A stretch of 64,000 nt of DNA from Tautonia sp040717455 (lineage in GTDB: Bacteria; Planctomycetota; Planctomycetia; Isosphaerales; Isosphaeraceae): contig NZ_JBFEFH010000029.1 in NCBI RefSeq assembly GCF_040717455.1, positions 16,261 through 80,260 of the forward strand. Direction: 5' to 3'. Of this stretch, positions 34,856-43,937 are shown piece after piece. The notes beneath the pieces were generated by a model. That model worked only from the letters and a program-made list of their open reading frames with translations, was not told the origin of the DNA and made no database searches. A program made the position numbers and the translations under genes. The stretch's first letter is position 1; each line of letters opens with the position of its first letter.

Positions 34856-36061
34856 TTGAATCCCACCGTCCCCGATCGCGAGCCGCCAGGACGGCCGCCC
34901 TGGTGGTTCGAGGTCGAGACGGCCCCGCTGACGGGCACGTCCTCGGCCAATTTCCGAGACGTGGCCGTCCGAGGCGACGGCCCGCACCGTCGGGTGCTCG
35001 GGCCGAGCGTCACGTCTCACCTGATCGGGGCCGTCTTCGCGGCGCTCGGCGGGGTCGCCTTGCTGGCCGGCCTGGCCCGGATGCCCGAGGAACCCGGCGT
35101 CGCGATCTTCGCCGGGATCGGGGCGCTGTTCCTCGCCATCGGCCTGCTGATCCTGCTCGGTCGCCGCCGCATCCTGTTCGATCGGGAGACGGGACGCCTG
35201 GAGATCCGGTCGCCCTGGTCCCCCTCCTCGCGACCGCTCGCCGAGATCCGCGCGGTCCAGGTCATCGACGGCGGCGTCCGTTCGTCCGACGACGATTCCT
35301 ATCAGACCTTCCAGCTCAACCTGGTTTTCAAGGACGACGAGGGGGCCTGGACCCGCCGGAACCTCTCCACCCACGCCGATCGCGAGTGGAGCGTCGCGGC
35401 CGGCGACCGGCTGGCGGCGTTCCTCGGCGTCCCCTTGCTGGACGGACTCCGGGGGATCGCCCGCGCGGCCCGACCCGACGACGAGGCCCCCTTCGATCCC
35501 GCCTCTCCCCCGTTCGGTGTCCTGACCCGACGAGACGACGACCGGGTGATCCTCGCCAGCCACGAGTCGTTCCTCCCCCCCGAATCGACCCGGCGGCGCA
35601 TCGGCTGCCTGACCCGGGGGTGTCTCATCCTCTTCGTCGCGCTGGCCGCCTTCGAGGTCGTCACGCTCTGGGTCTGGGACGTGCCCTTCCAGTTCAACGG
35701 GAAACCGGCCGACAAGGTGTTCGGGACCGTCTTCCTCGTCGGCTTCACGGCCGTTTGGCTGGGCGTCATGCGGTTCATCCTGGGCGGGATGGCCGAGTTC
35801 GGCCGCACGATCCGGGGCGGGGTGCCGCCGTCGGGCTGGCGGATCGAGGCCGGCCCGACGGAGTGGCTCGCCACCACCTTCGATCGAGGGCGACCGAGCA
35901 CGCGCCGGCTCCCGGTCCAGGACGTCGAGCAGGTCGAACTCAACCCGACCTGCCGGCTCATCGCCCTTCGTGGCGACCGGTCGAGCACCCTCACCCCCAT
36001 CATCGACCCCGACGCCGCCGTCTGGCTCCGACGGTTCCTCGCCGATCGCCTCGCACGCTGA
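34856..36061 (+). CDS. Membrane protein of unknown function
   Basis: About 401 residues with four hydrophobic segments: two near the N-terminus (SHLIGAVFAALGGVALLAGL and AIFAGIGALFLAIGLLILLG) and two in the second half (LILFVALAAFEVVTLWVWDV and FGTVFLVGFTAVWLGVMRFI). After each pair comes a beta-rich soluble domain (ILFDRETGRLEIRSPWSP; STRRLPVQDVEQVELNP). This looks like an internal duplication of a two-helix plus beta-domain unit, as in PH-like membrane proteins. The start is uncertain: a TTG at 34856 is the most plausible, as no in-frame ATG precedes the first helix closely. Function unknown. Confidence 0.75.
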   Translation: MNPTVPDREPPGRPPWWFEVETAPLTGTSSANFRDVAVRGDGPHRRVLGPSVTSHLIGAVFAALGGVALLAGLARMPEEPGVAIFAGIGALFLAIGLLILLGRRRILFDRETGRLEIRSPWSPSSRPLAEIRAVQVIDGGVRSSDDDSYQTFQLNLVFKDDEGAWTRRNLSTHADREWSVAAGDRLAAFLGVPLLDGLRGIARAARPDDEAPFDPASPPFGVLTRRDDDRVILASHESFLPPESTRRRIGCLTRGCLILFVALAAFEVVTLWVWDVPFQFNGKPADKVFGTVFLVGFTAVWLGVMRFILGGMAEFGRTIRGGVPPSGWRIEAGPTEWLATTFDRGRPSTRRLPVQDVEQVELNPTCRLIALRGDRSSTLTPIIDPDAAVWLRRFLADRLAR

Positions 36062-36282
36062 GCAGCCTTCCCGACAGACCCCGCCGACGCCCCCGCCCCT
36101 TCCGCCGGAGCGTCGTATCGACAGCTTGCCCGATTTTGAGTGTACGCCTGTTGACAATCTGCCGATCTTGTGGGAGAACTCCACGAATCCGGCCGACGCC
36201 TGTTCGTGTGGACAGGTGGGCCGGTTCCTTCGTGTGCCCGGGGATCGCCCCGGCACACCCCCCCCGAGCGGAGGAGGGATCG

Positions 36283-36798
36283 ATGCACGCGGAACCCAGT
36301 CGAGAGCACCGCTGGCTTGATGCGCTGGTCGGCGAATGGTCGTACGAGATGGAGTGCGTCATGGGGCCGGACCAGCCGCCCATGACCTCGAGCGGGACCG
36401 AGGTGGTCCGGTCGCTCGGGGGCCTCTGGACGGTCGCCGAGATCCTCGGCACGACGCCCGACGGTCAGTCGTCCGTCTCGGTGATGACCCTCGGCTTCGA
36501 CCCGGCGTCCGGGCGCTTCACCGGGACCTTCGTGGCCTCGGTCATGACACACCTCTGGACCTACCAGGGGTCGCTCGACGCCGACGCCCGCATCCTCACC
36601 CTCGACGCCGAGGGCCCCAGCTTCACCGGCTCGGGGCTGTCGCGCTATCAGGACATCATCGAGCTGGTGGACGACGACCGCCGGATCATGCGGTCGCAGC
36701 TCCTCTCCGACGAGGGCACCTGGATCCCCTTCATGACCATGCATTACACGCGCCGCCCTTCGAGCCCCGGCGCCGCCCTCGAACGCCGATCCGCCTGA
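36283..36798 (+). CDS. DUF1579-family protein
   Basis: A 171-residue soluble protein opening with EHRWLDALVGEWSYEMECVM, the characteristic start of DUF1579. It also has LGGLWTVAEI, GFDPASGRFTGTFVAS and EDGTWIPFMTM-like sequence (SDEGTWIPFMTMHYTRR). The fold is probably a lipocalin-like barrel; the biochemical role is unknown. An excellent ribosome-binding site (GGAGGAGGG) precedes the ATG at 36283. It is monocistronic by spacing. The 298 bases from 36799 to 37096 hold nothing I can assign. Confidence 0.85.
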   Translation: MHAEPSREHRWLDALVGEWSYEMECVMGPDQPPMTSSGTEVVRSLGGLWTVAEILGTTPDGQSSVSVMTLGFDPASGRFTGTFVASVMTHLWTYQGSLDADARILTLDAEGPSFTGSGLSRYQDIIELVDDDRRIMRSQLLSDEGTWIPFMTMHYTRRPSSPGAALERRSA

Positions 36799-37096
36799 TC
36801 GATCGACGGGGCCGGGCCCGGGGAGTTCGCCCCCTCGGCCCGGCCCGTCCCATCCCATGCGATCCCATCCCGCCCGATCGATCGATCGCGTCCCGGGACG
36901 GCTCCGGCCCGGCACCTACCCGCACACGGATCGACACGCTTCTGCCTCAACGGGCAATCACGAAGGACGGCCCTGGCCGCGGCACACGCTAAGGCCCTCT
37001 ACGCCCTCGCCGCGGCAGGGACCGTTGAGACGTCCGGCGGTCGTCGGCCAGGCACAGTGCCGCCGCCGCCGGGGTCTCAGTCCGGGGGACGGCCGA

Positions 37097-37912
37097 TCAG
37101 GACAGCCCTCGATCGGCCCGCCGCTGTTTCCGACGGCGGAGCAGGCCGACGCCGGCCAGCGCCACCGAACCGATCCCGGCCATCGCCAGGGTCGACGGCT
37201 CGGGCACGACCGCCGCCGTCACCTGCTGGAAGCCGACGTTGAACCGCACCGTCTCGTCGCCGCCGGTCAGCAGCTTCGTGCCCGAGATCCGCCCGGTCAG
37301 CGTCCAGTCGACCCCGGCCAGGTTCACGCTGGAATAGAGCCGCTGATTGGCGAAGCCCAGCGGGTCGCCGCTGCCCGGGGTGACCGTGCCCGACAGGAAG
37401 CCCCCGTCGACCAGCGAGAGGCCGGCCCCGGAGAAGTTCAGCTCATCGAAGGCGAACGACGACCCCGCCTGCGTCGCCCGGGCGCTCAGCACCAGCGAGT
37501 TGAACGCCGAGGGGGGGAGCAGGCCGTTGAGGTTCGCCCGGTTCGAACCCCCCGGGGTGCTCGCGAAGCTGCCCCACGAGACCGTCCGGTCGAGCGACCC
37601 CGGCCCGTCGAGGCTGAAGATGATCCCCTCGCCGGCGCGGTGCTCCAGCACGAAGTCGAAGACCTTGCCGCTGGTCGTCGCCACGTTCCCCAGGGTGGCC
37701 GTCACCTGGTCGGCCGCCGTGACGGTGCCGGGGGCGTTGTCGATGCTCACGTCGAAGCCCGTGTTCGACAGGCGATACTTGGCATTCGCCACGGTGCCGC
37801 CGACCGAGTCGATCGTCACCAAAGGAGAGTTGACGTAAATCTGCCCCGCCCAGGCCTGGGCACCCAGTCCCAGCACGGCGAGCAGCCCGAGACCGATGGA
37901 TCGACGAATCAT
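37097..37912 (-). CDS. PEP-CTERM sorting domain protein
   Basis: A 271-residue secreted protein with a signal peptide (RRSIGLGLLAVLGLGAQAWA). The body is a beta-rich extracellular domain with a laminin-G/concanavalin-like appearance (FDFVLEHRAGEGIIFSLDG). The C-terminus is a complete PEP-CTERM signal: VPEPSTLAMAGIGSVALAGV followed by a Leu-rich end and RRRKQRR. In known systems an exosortase cuts near the PEP motif and anchors or releases the protein. No exosortase is in the window. TAGGAG precedes the ATG at 37912. Confidence 0.9.
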   Translation of the reverse strand: MIRRSIGLGLLAVLGLGAQAWAGQIYVNSPLVTIDSVGGTVANAKYRLSNTGFDVSIDNAPGTVTAADQVTATLGNVATTSGKVFDFVLEHRAGEGIIFSLDGPGSLDRTVSWGSFASTPGGSNRANLNGLLPPSAFNSLVLSARATQAGSSFAFDELNFSGAGLSLVDGGFLSGTVTPGSGDPLGFANQRLYSSVNLAGVDWTLTGRISGTKLLTGGDETVRFNVGFQQVTAAVVPEPSTLAMAGIGSVALAGVGLLRRRKQRRADRGLS

Positions 37913-38307
37913 GAACGCTGGTGACTCCTACAAAGGGATCGAGAAGGCGATTCCGTGGGGGATGCCGGCCGCTCCCGCGGCCGTCCGAAGGGCACACGCT
38001 CGATGCCGCCGCGCGGACGGCGATCGCCCGGCCGACTGGCCGCCCGTCTCCCCTGCCGCAGTCAACGCCTGCGTCGGGGCGACCCGACCATGGCCGCGTC
38101 GGCTCGCCGCGTGTCCGAGCAGGGCCCTCGACCGTTCCTACCCCCACCGCCCCGGCCCTGTGTCCATCCTTGCATGAAAACCACGCCGATCGGTGAATCG
38201 GGTCAACACGCCTTGCCGACTCCTCCCTGCCCGTCCCCGCTTCGCGTCGTTTTCGACCCATCCCCGGGACAAAAAGTGACTGCCGCTCCCCTCAATCCCG
38301 AGATTTA

Positions 38308-38400
38308 GAGTACCGCTAGCCGTCTTCATCGGTGGGTTCACGGTGTTGAGCGGGTGCCCCGGGGCACTCGGATCCCACCACATTCGACCAGGAGCGGTCC
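38308..38400. repeat. MITE-like element, copy lacking the inner palindrome
   Basis: ACCGCTAGCCGTCTTCATCG, GTGGGTTCACGGTGTTGAGC, then GGGTGCCCCGGGGCACTCGG and ATCCCACCACATTCGACCAG align end to end with the outer arms of the element at 31910-32124. The whole inner palindrome of that copy, about 75 bases, is missing exactly at GTGCCCC/GGGGCAC. This supports a defined mobile or recombining repeat rather than chance similarity. It sits in the 957-base gap between the PEP-CTERM and M24 peptidase genes. Confidence 0.65.
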
Positions 38401-38552
38401 GGAGAGACCGCCGACCCCGCGCCCCGGCCTCGATCCGTCGCCGCCGACCGCGTCCCCTCCCGTGCGGACGGCACGCTTCGATTCAACGCTCCTTGGCAAT
38501 CCGGCACTCGTCCCTCGATCCCGCTCCCTGGCCTCGTACGAAACGAGCCGAT

Positions 38553-38869
38553 TGCCTCCCCTTCGTTTCCCGAAACGAACGGCGCGATTTGTGTTAACCC
38601 TCATTTCAGAAACGGTTTGCGGTTTGTCTCGTCGGCGCACCAGCCGCGCACGCGCCGGCGCACCGGCGAGCGCACCCCGGCCGAGCCGATTGCGCCCGGT
38701 TCGTTGCTGTCGCGAGCCGGACGCCCGGCGGGCGGGGACCGCCGTCGAGTTCCGGAACGAACCGAAGGGAATTTCGGGGAACCTCTTCCAGGCCATGAGG
38801 TTACGCGCCGTTTGGCCCGCCGCGTCGAGGCGCACCGGGCTGCGCAACACGGCGCACAGGAAGGCGCAC
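38553..38869. repeat. Composite repeat, second locus: TTCGTTTC/GAAACGAA palindrome and GCGCACC clusters
   Basis: TTCGTTTCCCGAAACGAA (38562-38579) is an 8-bp inverted repeat with a CC spacer. Related sites occur at about 38609 (TTTCAGAAACGG) and 38751 (TTCCGGAACGAACC). Clusters of GCGCAC/GGCGCACC lie at about 38634-38680 and 38827-38868. The composition matches the 5.5-6.0 kb array in reversed orientation. No convincing reading frame spans it. Confidence 0.55.
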
Positions 38870-40078
38870 CTACTGCCCCGAGGCGGTCGGGTCGCTCAGG
38901 ATCGGCAGGACGCGGGTCTGGAGCCCCCCGGTGACGTGGACCCCGCCGTCGGCGTCGATGAAGACGTCCACCTCGGAGCGGATCCCGAACTCGGGCAGGT
39001 AGATGCCCGGCTCGATCGAGAAGCAGGTGCGGGGCAGCACCAGGCGGGTCTCGTGGGTCTCGAGGTTGTCCATGTTCGCGCCGTTGCCGTGCGTCTCCTC
39101 GCCGATGCTGTGGCCGGTCCGGTGGATGAACGCCTCGCCGAAGCCGGCGGCCTCGATCTCGTGGCGGGCGGCGTCGTCGACCTCGAACCCCCGCAAGGGG
39201 GTCCGGGTCTGGAAGGCGTTCCGGACGCGGGCGATCGCGGCGTCCCGGGCCCGGGCGACGACCTGGAAGACGGCCTCGAACCGCTCGGGCACCTCACGGC
39301 CGACGAAGCCGACGCGGGTCAGGTCGCTGTACACCCCCCCCGGCCGGTCGCACTTGGCCCAGAGGTCGATCAGGACGAACTCCCCCTCGCGGATTTCGGC
39401 GTCCTGGCCGGCCTTCGGCTCGTAGTGCGGGTCGCCGCTGTGGGGGCCGACGGCGACGATCGGCGGCGAGTAGGTGGTCAGGTCGTGCCGCTCGAAGTGG
39501 TCGAGGATCACGCGCTGGACCTCGGTCTCTCGGATCGAGCCGCCGCCGCCCGTCCGCTCGGCGATCAGGCCGAAGGCGATGTTGAACGCCTCGGTCGTCA
39601 CGCGGGTCGCCTCCTGGTGCATCGCCCATTGCTCGTCGGTCCACGACGCCTCGAACCGCTGGATCAGGTCGCCCGAGGGCTCGACCTCGACCCCGAGCGA
39701 CCGGACCAGCTCGATCACCCCGGCGTCGATCCGGGCGATGTACGGGTTCGACACCCGAGGGGCGTATTCCATCGCCACCCGCTTCGCCCCGCCGAGCATC
39801 GCCCCGACCCCGGCCTCCAGCTCCTGCCAGCGGAGATAGACGGTCGCCCCGCCCGGCAGGTGGTCGAGGGCGCCCGGCTCGATCCGGTGGACCAGCTTCC
39901 TCGGCTCCCCTTGCCTCGGGATGAAGTAGAAGAACCGCCGCGAGCCGGTCGGCCGGTGGGCCAGGTCGAGGACCCTCCGGGCCAGCACGTTGTTCCCCCG
40001 GAAGTCGTACAGGAGCCAGCCGTCGAGGCCGAACTGGCAGAGCGATTCCTGGATGGCGGGGAGGTCGAACTGCGACAT
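38870..40078 (-). CDS. M24-family metallopeptidase (Xaa-Pro aminopeptidase-like)
   Basis: A 402-residue creatinase/prolidase-type protein. The N-terminal domain (MSQFDLPAIQESLCQFGLDG) precedes the pita-bread catalytic domain. The dinuclear metal site is visible: Asp in LIDLWAKCDRPGGVYSDLTR, His in IHRTGHSIGEETHGNG, Glu in CFSIEPGIYLPEFGIRSEVD. It probably removes residues before proline in cytoplasmic peptides; it lacks a signal peptide. The Cys in DLWAKCDRPG is an unusual neighbour of the metal Asp. GGAG lies 8 bases before the ATG. Confidence 0.9.
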   Translation of the reverse strand: MSQFDLPAIQESLCQFGLDGWLLYDFRGNNVLARRVLDLAHRPTGSRRFFYFIPRQGEPRKLVHRIEPGALDHLPGGATVYLRWQELEAGVGAMLGGAKRVAMEYAPRVSNPYIARIDAGVIELVRSLGVEVEPSGDLIQRFEASWTDEQWAMHQEATRVTTEAFNIAFGLIAERTGGGGSIRETEVQRVILDHFERHDLTTYSPPIVAVGPHSGDPHYEPKAGQDAEIREGEFVLIDLWAKCDRPGGVYSDLTRVGFVGREVPERFEAVFQVVARARDAAIARVRNAFQTRTPLRGFEVDDAARHEIEAAGFGEAFIHRTGHSIGEETHGNGANMDNLETHETRLVLPRTCFSIEPGIYLPEFGIRSEVDVFIDADGGVHVTGGLQTRVLPILSDPTASGQ

Positions 40079-40195
40079 CGTCGGGGCTCCATCGTCAAGA
40101 GGATCGGCCGAGGGCGGGCCGGATCGCCGGTCCCCAGGAGCGTACCGAAGACGGCCTTGACGTGCCAGGCGATCGGGGGGGCGTCGCGGGAGGGG

Positions 40196-41266
40196 TCACT
40201 CCGCCTCGGGGTCGACCCTCATGAACGTGAACGGCTCCGAAGGTCGGAACTCGTCCGAAACCTCGCCGGCGAAGGTCTCGCGCTGGTCCGGCCCGAGCCG
40301 CAAGACCCGAACCGGCGCCCCCGGCTCGAGGTCGAGGTCCTTCAGGTCGACCCAGAAGACGTTGGGCGTCACGGCCGACTCGAAGTAATAGATCAGGTCC
40401 TTGTGATCGGCGACGGTGCGCCAGCGGGTCGAGGAGATGTTCGGCTGGTCCGGCGTGGTGATGCCGATCGGCACCGAGACGTTGCGGATCACGCTGAAGA
40501 CCGCGGCGGTGGCCGCCCGGCGGTCCTCCACCCGGGGGATCGCGTTGATGTAGAAGTTCGACCGGGCGAAGCGGTCGGCCGCGCGGTTGGTCCCGGGGAG
40601 CATCACCGTGCCGCCGATCTCGCCCCAGTAGCTGCTGATCGCCAGTTGCTGATCGAAGGTCGGCGAGTTGGTCATCACCTGGTACTGACGGCCGTGATGG
40701 ATCACCAGTTTGCCATCCACGTATTCGAAGATGGCGCTGTCGCCCGAGGCGTCGGAGATCGAGAGGTGGACGGTCGCCATGCGGTCCGAGTCGGGCAGCG
40801 TGGAGGTCAGGACGACGAACGATTCCTCCTCCAGGGCGGCGACGGCCTCGGCGACCGTGGCGAAATTGTCCAGCACGTACTGGGCCCAGATCGCGATGGA
40901 GATCCCCGGCTTCTCGCCGGTCCACGGGGTGTACTCCGACTCGGCCAGCCAGAGCAGGTTGGCCGACAGGCCCTTCTCGTTGAGCCCGTCGCTGGTGGCG
41001 ATGTTGAACGCCGAGGCGGTGACGCTGCCGTACTTCGAGGTCCAGCGCACGGTCTTCTCGCCCGTCTGGCCCGAACGTTCGATGCCCCGGGGGAAGACCC
41101 AGAGGTCGGTGCCGATCTCCGTCGCCCAGTCCATCGATCGGGCCGTCAGGATCCGCCCCCCCGGCCCGAGATAGACCATCCTCGTGCAGGCGAGGGCGGC
41201 GGGACCCAGCAGCCCGAGCAACGCGAGGGCCGCCCCCAGGCCCAGGAACAATCGACGGTGGTTCAT
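40196..41266 (-). CDS. Secreted choloylglycine hydrolase-family (Ntn) amidase
   Basis: A 356-residue protein with a signal peptide ending ALGLLGPAALA, directly before CTRMVYLGPGGRILTARSMD. The Cys exposed by cleavage is the N-terminal nucleophile of linear-amide Ntn hydrolases, and GRILTARSMDW supplies the Arg and Asp of the active site. Further family features are GLNEKGLSANLLWLAESEY and NSPTFDQQLA. Members hydrolyse bile salts, penicillin V or acyl-homoserine lactones; the periplasmic substrate here is unknown. The ribosome-binding site GGAGGAG is 8 bases before the ATG. It lies 68 bases after the amidase gene in the same direction. Confidence 0.9.
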   Translation of the reverse strand: MNHRRLFLGLGAALALLGLLGPAALACTRMVYLGPGGRILTARSMDWATEIGTDLWVFPRGIERSGQTGEKTVRWTSKYGSVTASAFNIATSDGLNEKGLSANLLWLAESEYTPWTGEKPGISIAIWAQYVLDNFATVAEAVAALEEESFVVLTSTLPDSDRMATVHLSISDASGDSAIFEYVDGKLVIHHGRQYQVMTNSPTFDQQLAISSYWGEIGGTVMLPGTNRAADRFARSNFYINAIPRVEDRRAATAAVFSVIRNVSVPIGITTPDQPNISSTRWRTVADHKDLIYYFESAVTPNVFWVDLKDLDLEPGAPVRVLRLGPDQRETFAGEVSDEFRPSEPFTFMRVDPEAE

Positions 41267-41334
41267 GTGTGTCTCCTCCTCGAAAGGCTGGTGGCGGCGG
41301 GAAGGCGAGTGCGGAGTCGCCGGCAATGAGCGAG

Positions 41335-42762
41335 TCAAGAGCCTGCGCCGTCGAGGCCCGGCGGCACCCGATCGGTCCAGTGGGTGGCCGCCTGGTACGC
41401 GGCGCCGACCCGCAGCAGGGTCGCCTCGTCCCACGGCCGGCCGACGAGCTGGAGCCCGATCGGCAACCCTGAGCTTGAGAACCCGCACGGCACCGAAAGC
41501 GCCGGCTGGCCGGTCAGGTTGAAGGGCAAGGTGTGGTCGAGATACAGTTGCACCAGCGGCCTTTTCTGGCCCGCGGCCTCGGCCTCCTGCTCGCCGATCG
41601 GCGTGGCGACGATCGGGCTGGTCGGCGTGGCGAGCACGTCGAACGACCGCCAGAGCTCGCGGTACTGGTCGATCACCACCCGCCGCACCCGCTGGCCGTC
41701 GAGGTACTGCTTGCCCGTCAGGAAGAGCCCGGCGAGCAGGAGGTTGCGGACCTCGTCGCTCAGGCCGTTGGCCGGGGTCCGGGCGGTCGATTCGTGGGCC
41801 GCGGCGGCCTCGGCGAAGATGATCGCCCGGTGGGCGGCGCGGGCCAGCTCGGGGCCGGGGAAGGGGACCTCGACGATGGTGGCCCCGAGCCCTCGGACCA
41901 CCTCGACCGCGTCGCGGACCGAGGCGGCCACCTCCGGCCCGGCCAGGTCGAAGAAGAAGCCCGTCGGCACGCCGATGCGCAGCCCTCGCAGGTCGCCGGA
42001 CCCGTCCGCCGCGATCGGATCGGGGAGGGCCGGGGCGGGCAGGGTGGCCGGGTCCTTCGGGTCGGCACCGGCCATGACGCTGAGCATGAGCGCCGCGTCC
42101 TCGGCCGTCCGGGCCATCGGGCCGACGGTGTCCATCGACCAGCTCAGGGGGATCCCGCCGTGTCGGCTGACCCGGCCGTACGTCACCTTCAGGCCGACCA
42201 CGCCGCAGAGCGCCGACGGCTGGCGGACCGACCCCCCCGTGTCGCCGCCGACGGCCGCCAGGGCCATGCCGGCGGCCAGGGCGACGGCCCCCCCTCCCGT
42301 GCTGCCGCCGGGCACTCGGGAGGGGTCCCAGGGGTTGCGGGCGTCGCCGAAGTGGGGGTTCTGGCTGGTGAATCCATAGGCATATTCGTGCATCAAGGTC
42401 TTGCCGACCAGCAGGCAGCCGGCCTTGCGCAGGCGGGCGACGGCCTCGGCGTCGGCCCCGGGCACGAAGTCGAGCAGGGCGTTCGAGCCGTTGGTCGTCC
42501 GGACCCCTTCGGTCCAGAAGCCGTCCTTGACGGCCAGGGGGACCCCGGCCATCGGGAAGGATCGGCCGGCCTCGACGGCGCGATCGACGGCCTCGGCGTC
42601 GGCCAGGGCCTGCTCGGCCGTCACGGTGATGAAGGCGCGGAGTCGGTCGTCGTGGACCTCGATCCGGCCGAGCGCCGACCGGGCGACCTCGACGGCCTTC
42701 CACTCGCCGGCGTTGACCCGGCGGGCGACCTCCCGGGCGTTCGTCTGGGTCAGGTCGATCAT
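41335..42762 (-). CDS. Amidase-signature enzyme (GatA/AtzE-like)
   Basis: A 475-residue amidase-signature protein. The Ser-cisSer-Lys triad is visible: Lys in MAGVPLAVKDGFWTEG (about 78), cis-Ser in VPGGSTGGGAVALAAG, and nucleophile Ser in GGDTGGSVRQPSALCG. Its ATG at 42762-42760 overlaps the stop of the upstream GatC-like gene by 4 bases, so translation is coupled and the two products probably form a complex. It could be GatA of a tRNA-dependent amidotransferase, but no gatB is present. The AtzE-type hydrolase with an AtzG-like partner is the alternative I prefer. Confidence 0.88.
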   Translation of the reverse strand: MIDLTQTNAREVARRVNAGEWKAVEVARSALGRIEVHDDRLRAFITVTAEQALADAEAVDRAVEAGRSFPMAGVPLAVKDGFWTEGVRTTNGSNALLDFVPGADAEAVARLRKAGCLLVGKTLMHEYAYGFTSQNPHFGDARNPWDPSRVPGGSTGGGAVALAAGMALAAVGGDTGGSVRQPSALCGVVGLKVTYGRVSRHGGIPLSWSMDTVGPMARTAEDAALMLSVMAGADPKDPATLPAPALPDPIAADGSGDLRGLRIGVPTGFFFDLAGPEVAASVRDAVEVVRGLGATIVEVPFPGPELARAAHRAIIFAEAAAAHESTARTPANGLSDEVRNLLLAGLFLTGKQYLDGQRVRRVVIDQYRELWRSFDVLATPTSPIVATPIGEQEAEAAGQKRPLVQLYLDHTLPFNLTGQPALSVPCGFSSSGLPIGLQLVGRPWDEATLLRVGAAYQAATHWTDRVPPGLDGAGS

Positions 42763-43010
42763 CTCGGCCAGCCCTCCGGATCGAGCCCGAAGGCGACGTC
42801 CGGCTCGACGCCGTCGAGGTCGACCAGGGTCATCGGGGCCAGTTCGGCGTTCAGGCCGTTGACGAGCGACCGCAAGGGTTCCAACCGTTCGTCGGCGATC
42901 TCCAGCCGCAGGACTTCCCGGGCGAGCACGCGGAAGGCGTCCGGGCCGAAGGTCTCGGGGACCTCCTGCGGCGGGGCGGTCGGCGAGGGGGTGGGGGAGG
43001 GCGGTCGCAT
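42759..43010 (-). CDS. GatC/AtzG-like small subunit coupled to the amidase
   Basis: An 83-residue protein with a Pro/Thr-rich N-terminus (PPSPTPSPTAPPQEVPETFG). A helical segment with LAREVLRLEIADERLEPLRS follows, then the C-terminal tail TLVDLDGVEPDVAFGLDPEG. The helix-linker-DGVEP-F pattern is that of GatC, whose tail wraps around the amidase subunit; the same fold occurs in AtzG. It overlaps the amidase start by 4 bases. The start at 43010 is chosen because upstream in-frame sequence is low-complexity. Confidence 0.75.
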   Translation of the reverse strand: MRPPSPTPSPTAPPQEVPETFGPDAFRVLAREVLRLEIADERLEPLRSLVNGLNAELAPMTLVDLDGVEPDVAFGLDPEGWPR

Positions 43011-43159
43011 GGTCGGTCGCTCCAGTCCGGTCCAGTCCAGTGCGGTATACCGAGGCCGGGGGTCGGGCCGTCGGGCCGATTGTGCAACGGGCCGCCCTCC
43101 TTGCACAATAGGCCGGTCAACCCGAGGGTTCCCCTCCCGACTTGAAGGACGATCGCACC

Positions 43160-43699
<540 letters not shown>

Positions 43700-43937
43700 C
43701 CGGGGAGGTCGAGGGCGTGCGAGGCCCGCATTCGAGCCGGGACGGCCGCGGCCAAGGCGCGTGGGCGTGGTCAATCGCGGGGATCTTGAAATCAGTCGCC
43801 GGAGCTGGTGTCATGCAGACGCTCACGTTCTCCCTGCTCGCGTCCCCGCCCGTCCTCGCGAGCCGTCCGACGTCCTGACGGTGCAGGGGCGACGTCTCTC
43901 CTGCCCGCCCATCCGCTGCAAGGACACAACTCGAACC

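Noticed and set aside
36150..36178. Sigma-70 promoter beginning TTGACA before the DUF1579 gene
   Set aside because: TTGACA is present at 36151, but no TATAAT-like hexamer lies 16-18 bases downstream.
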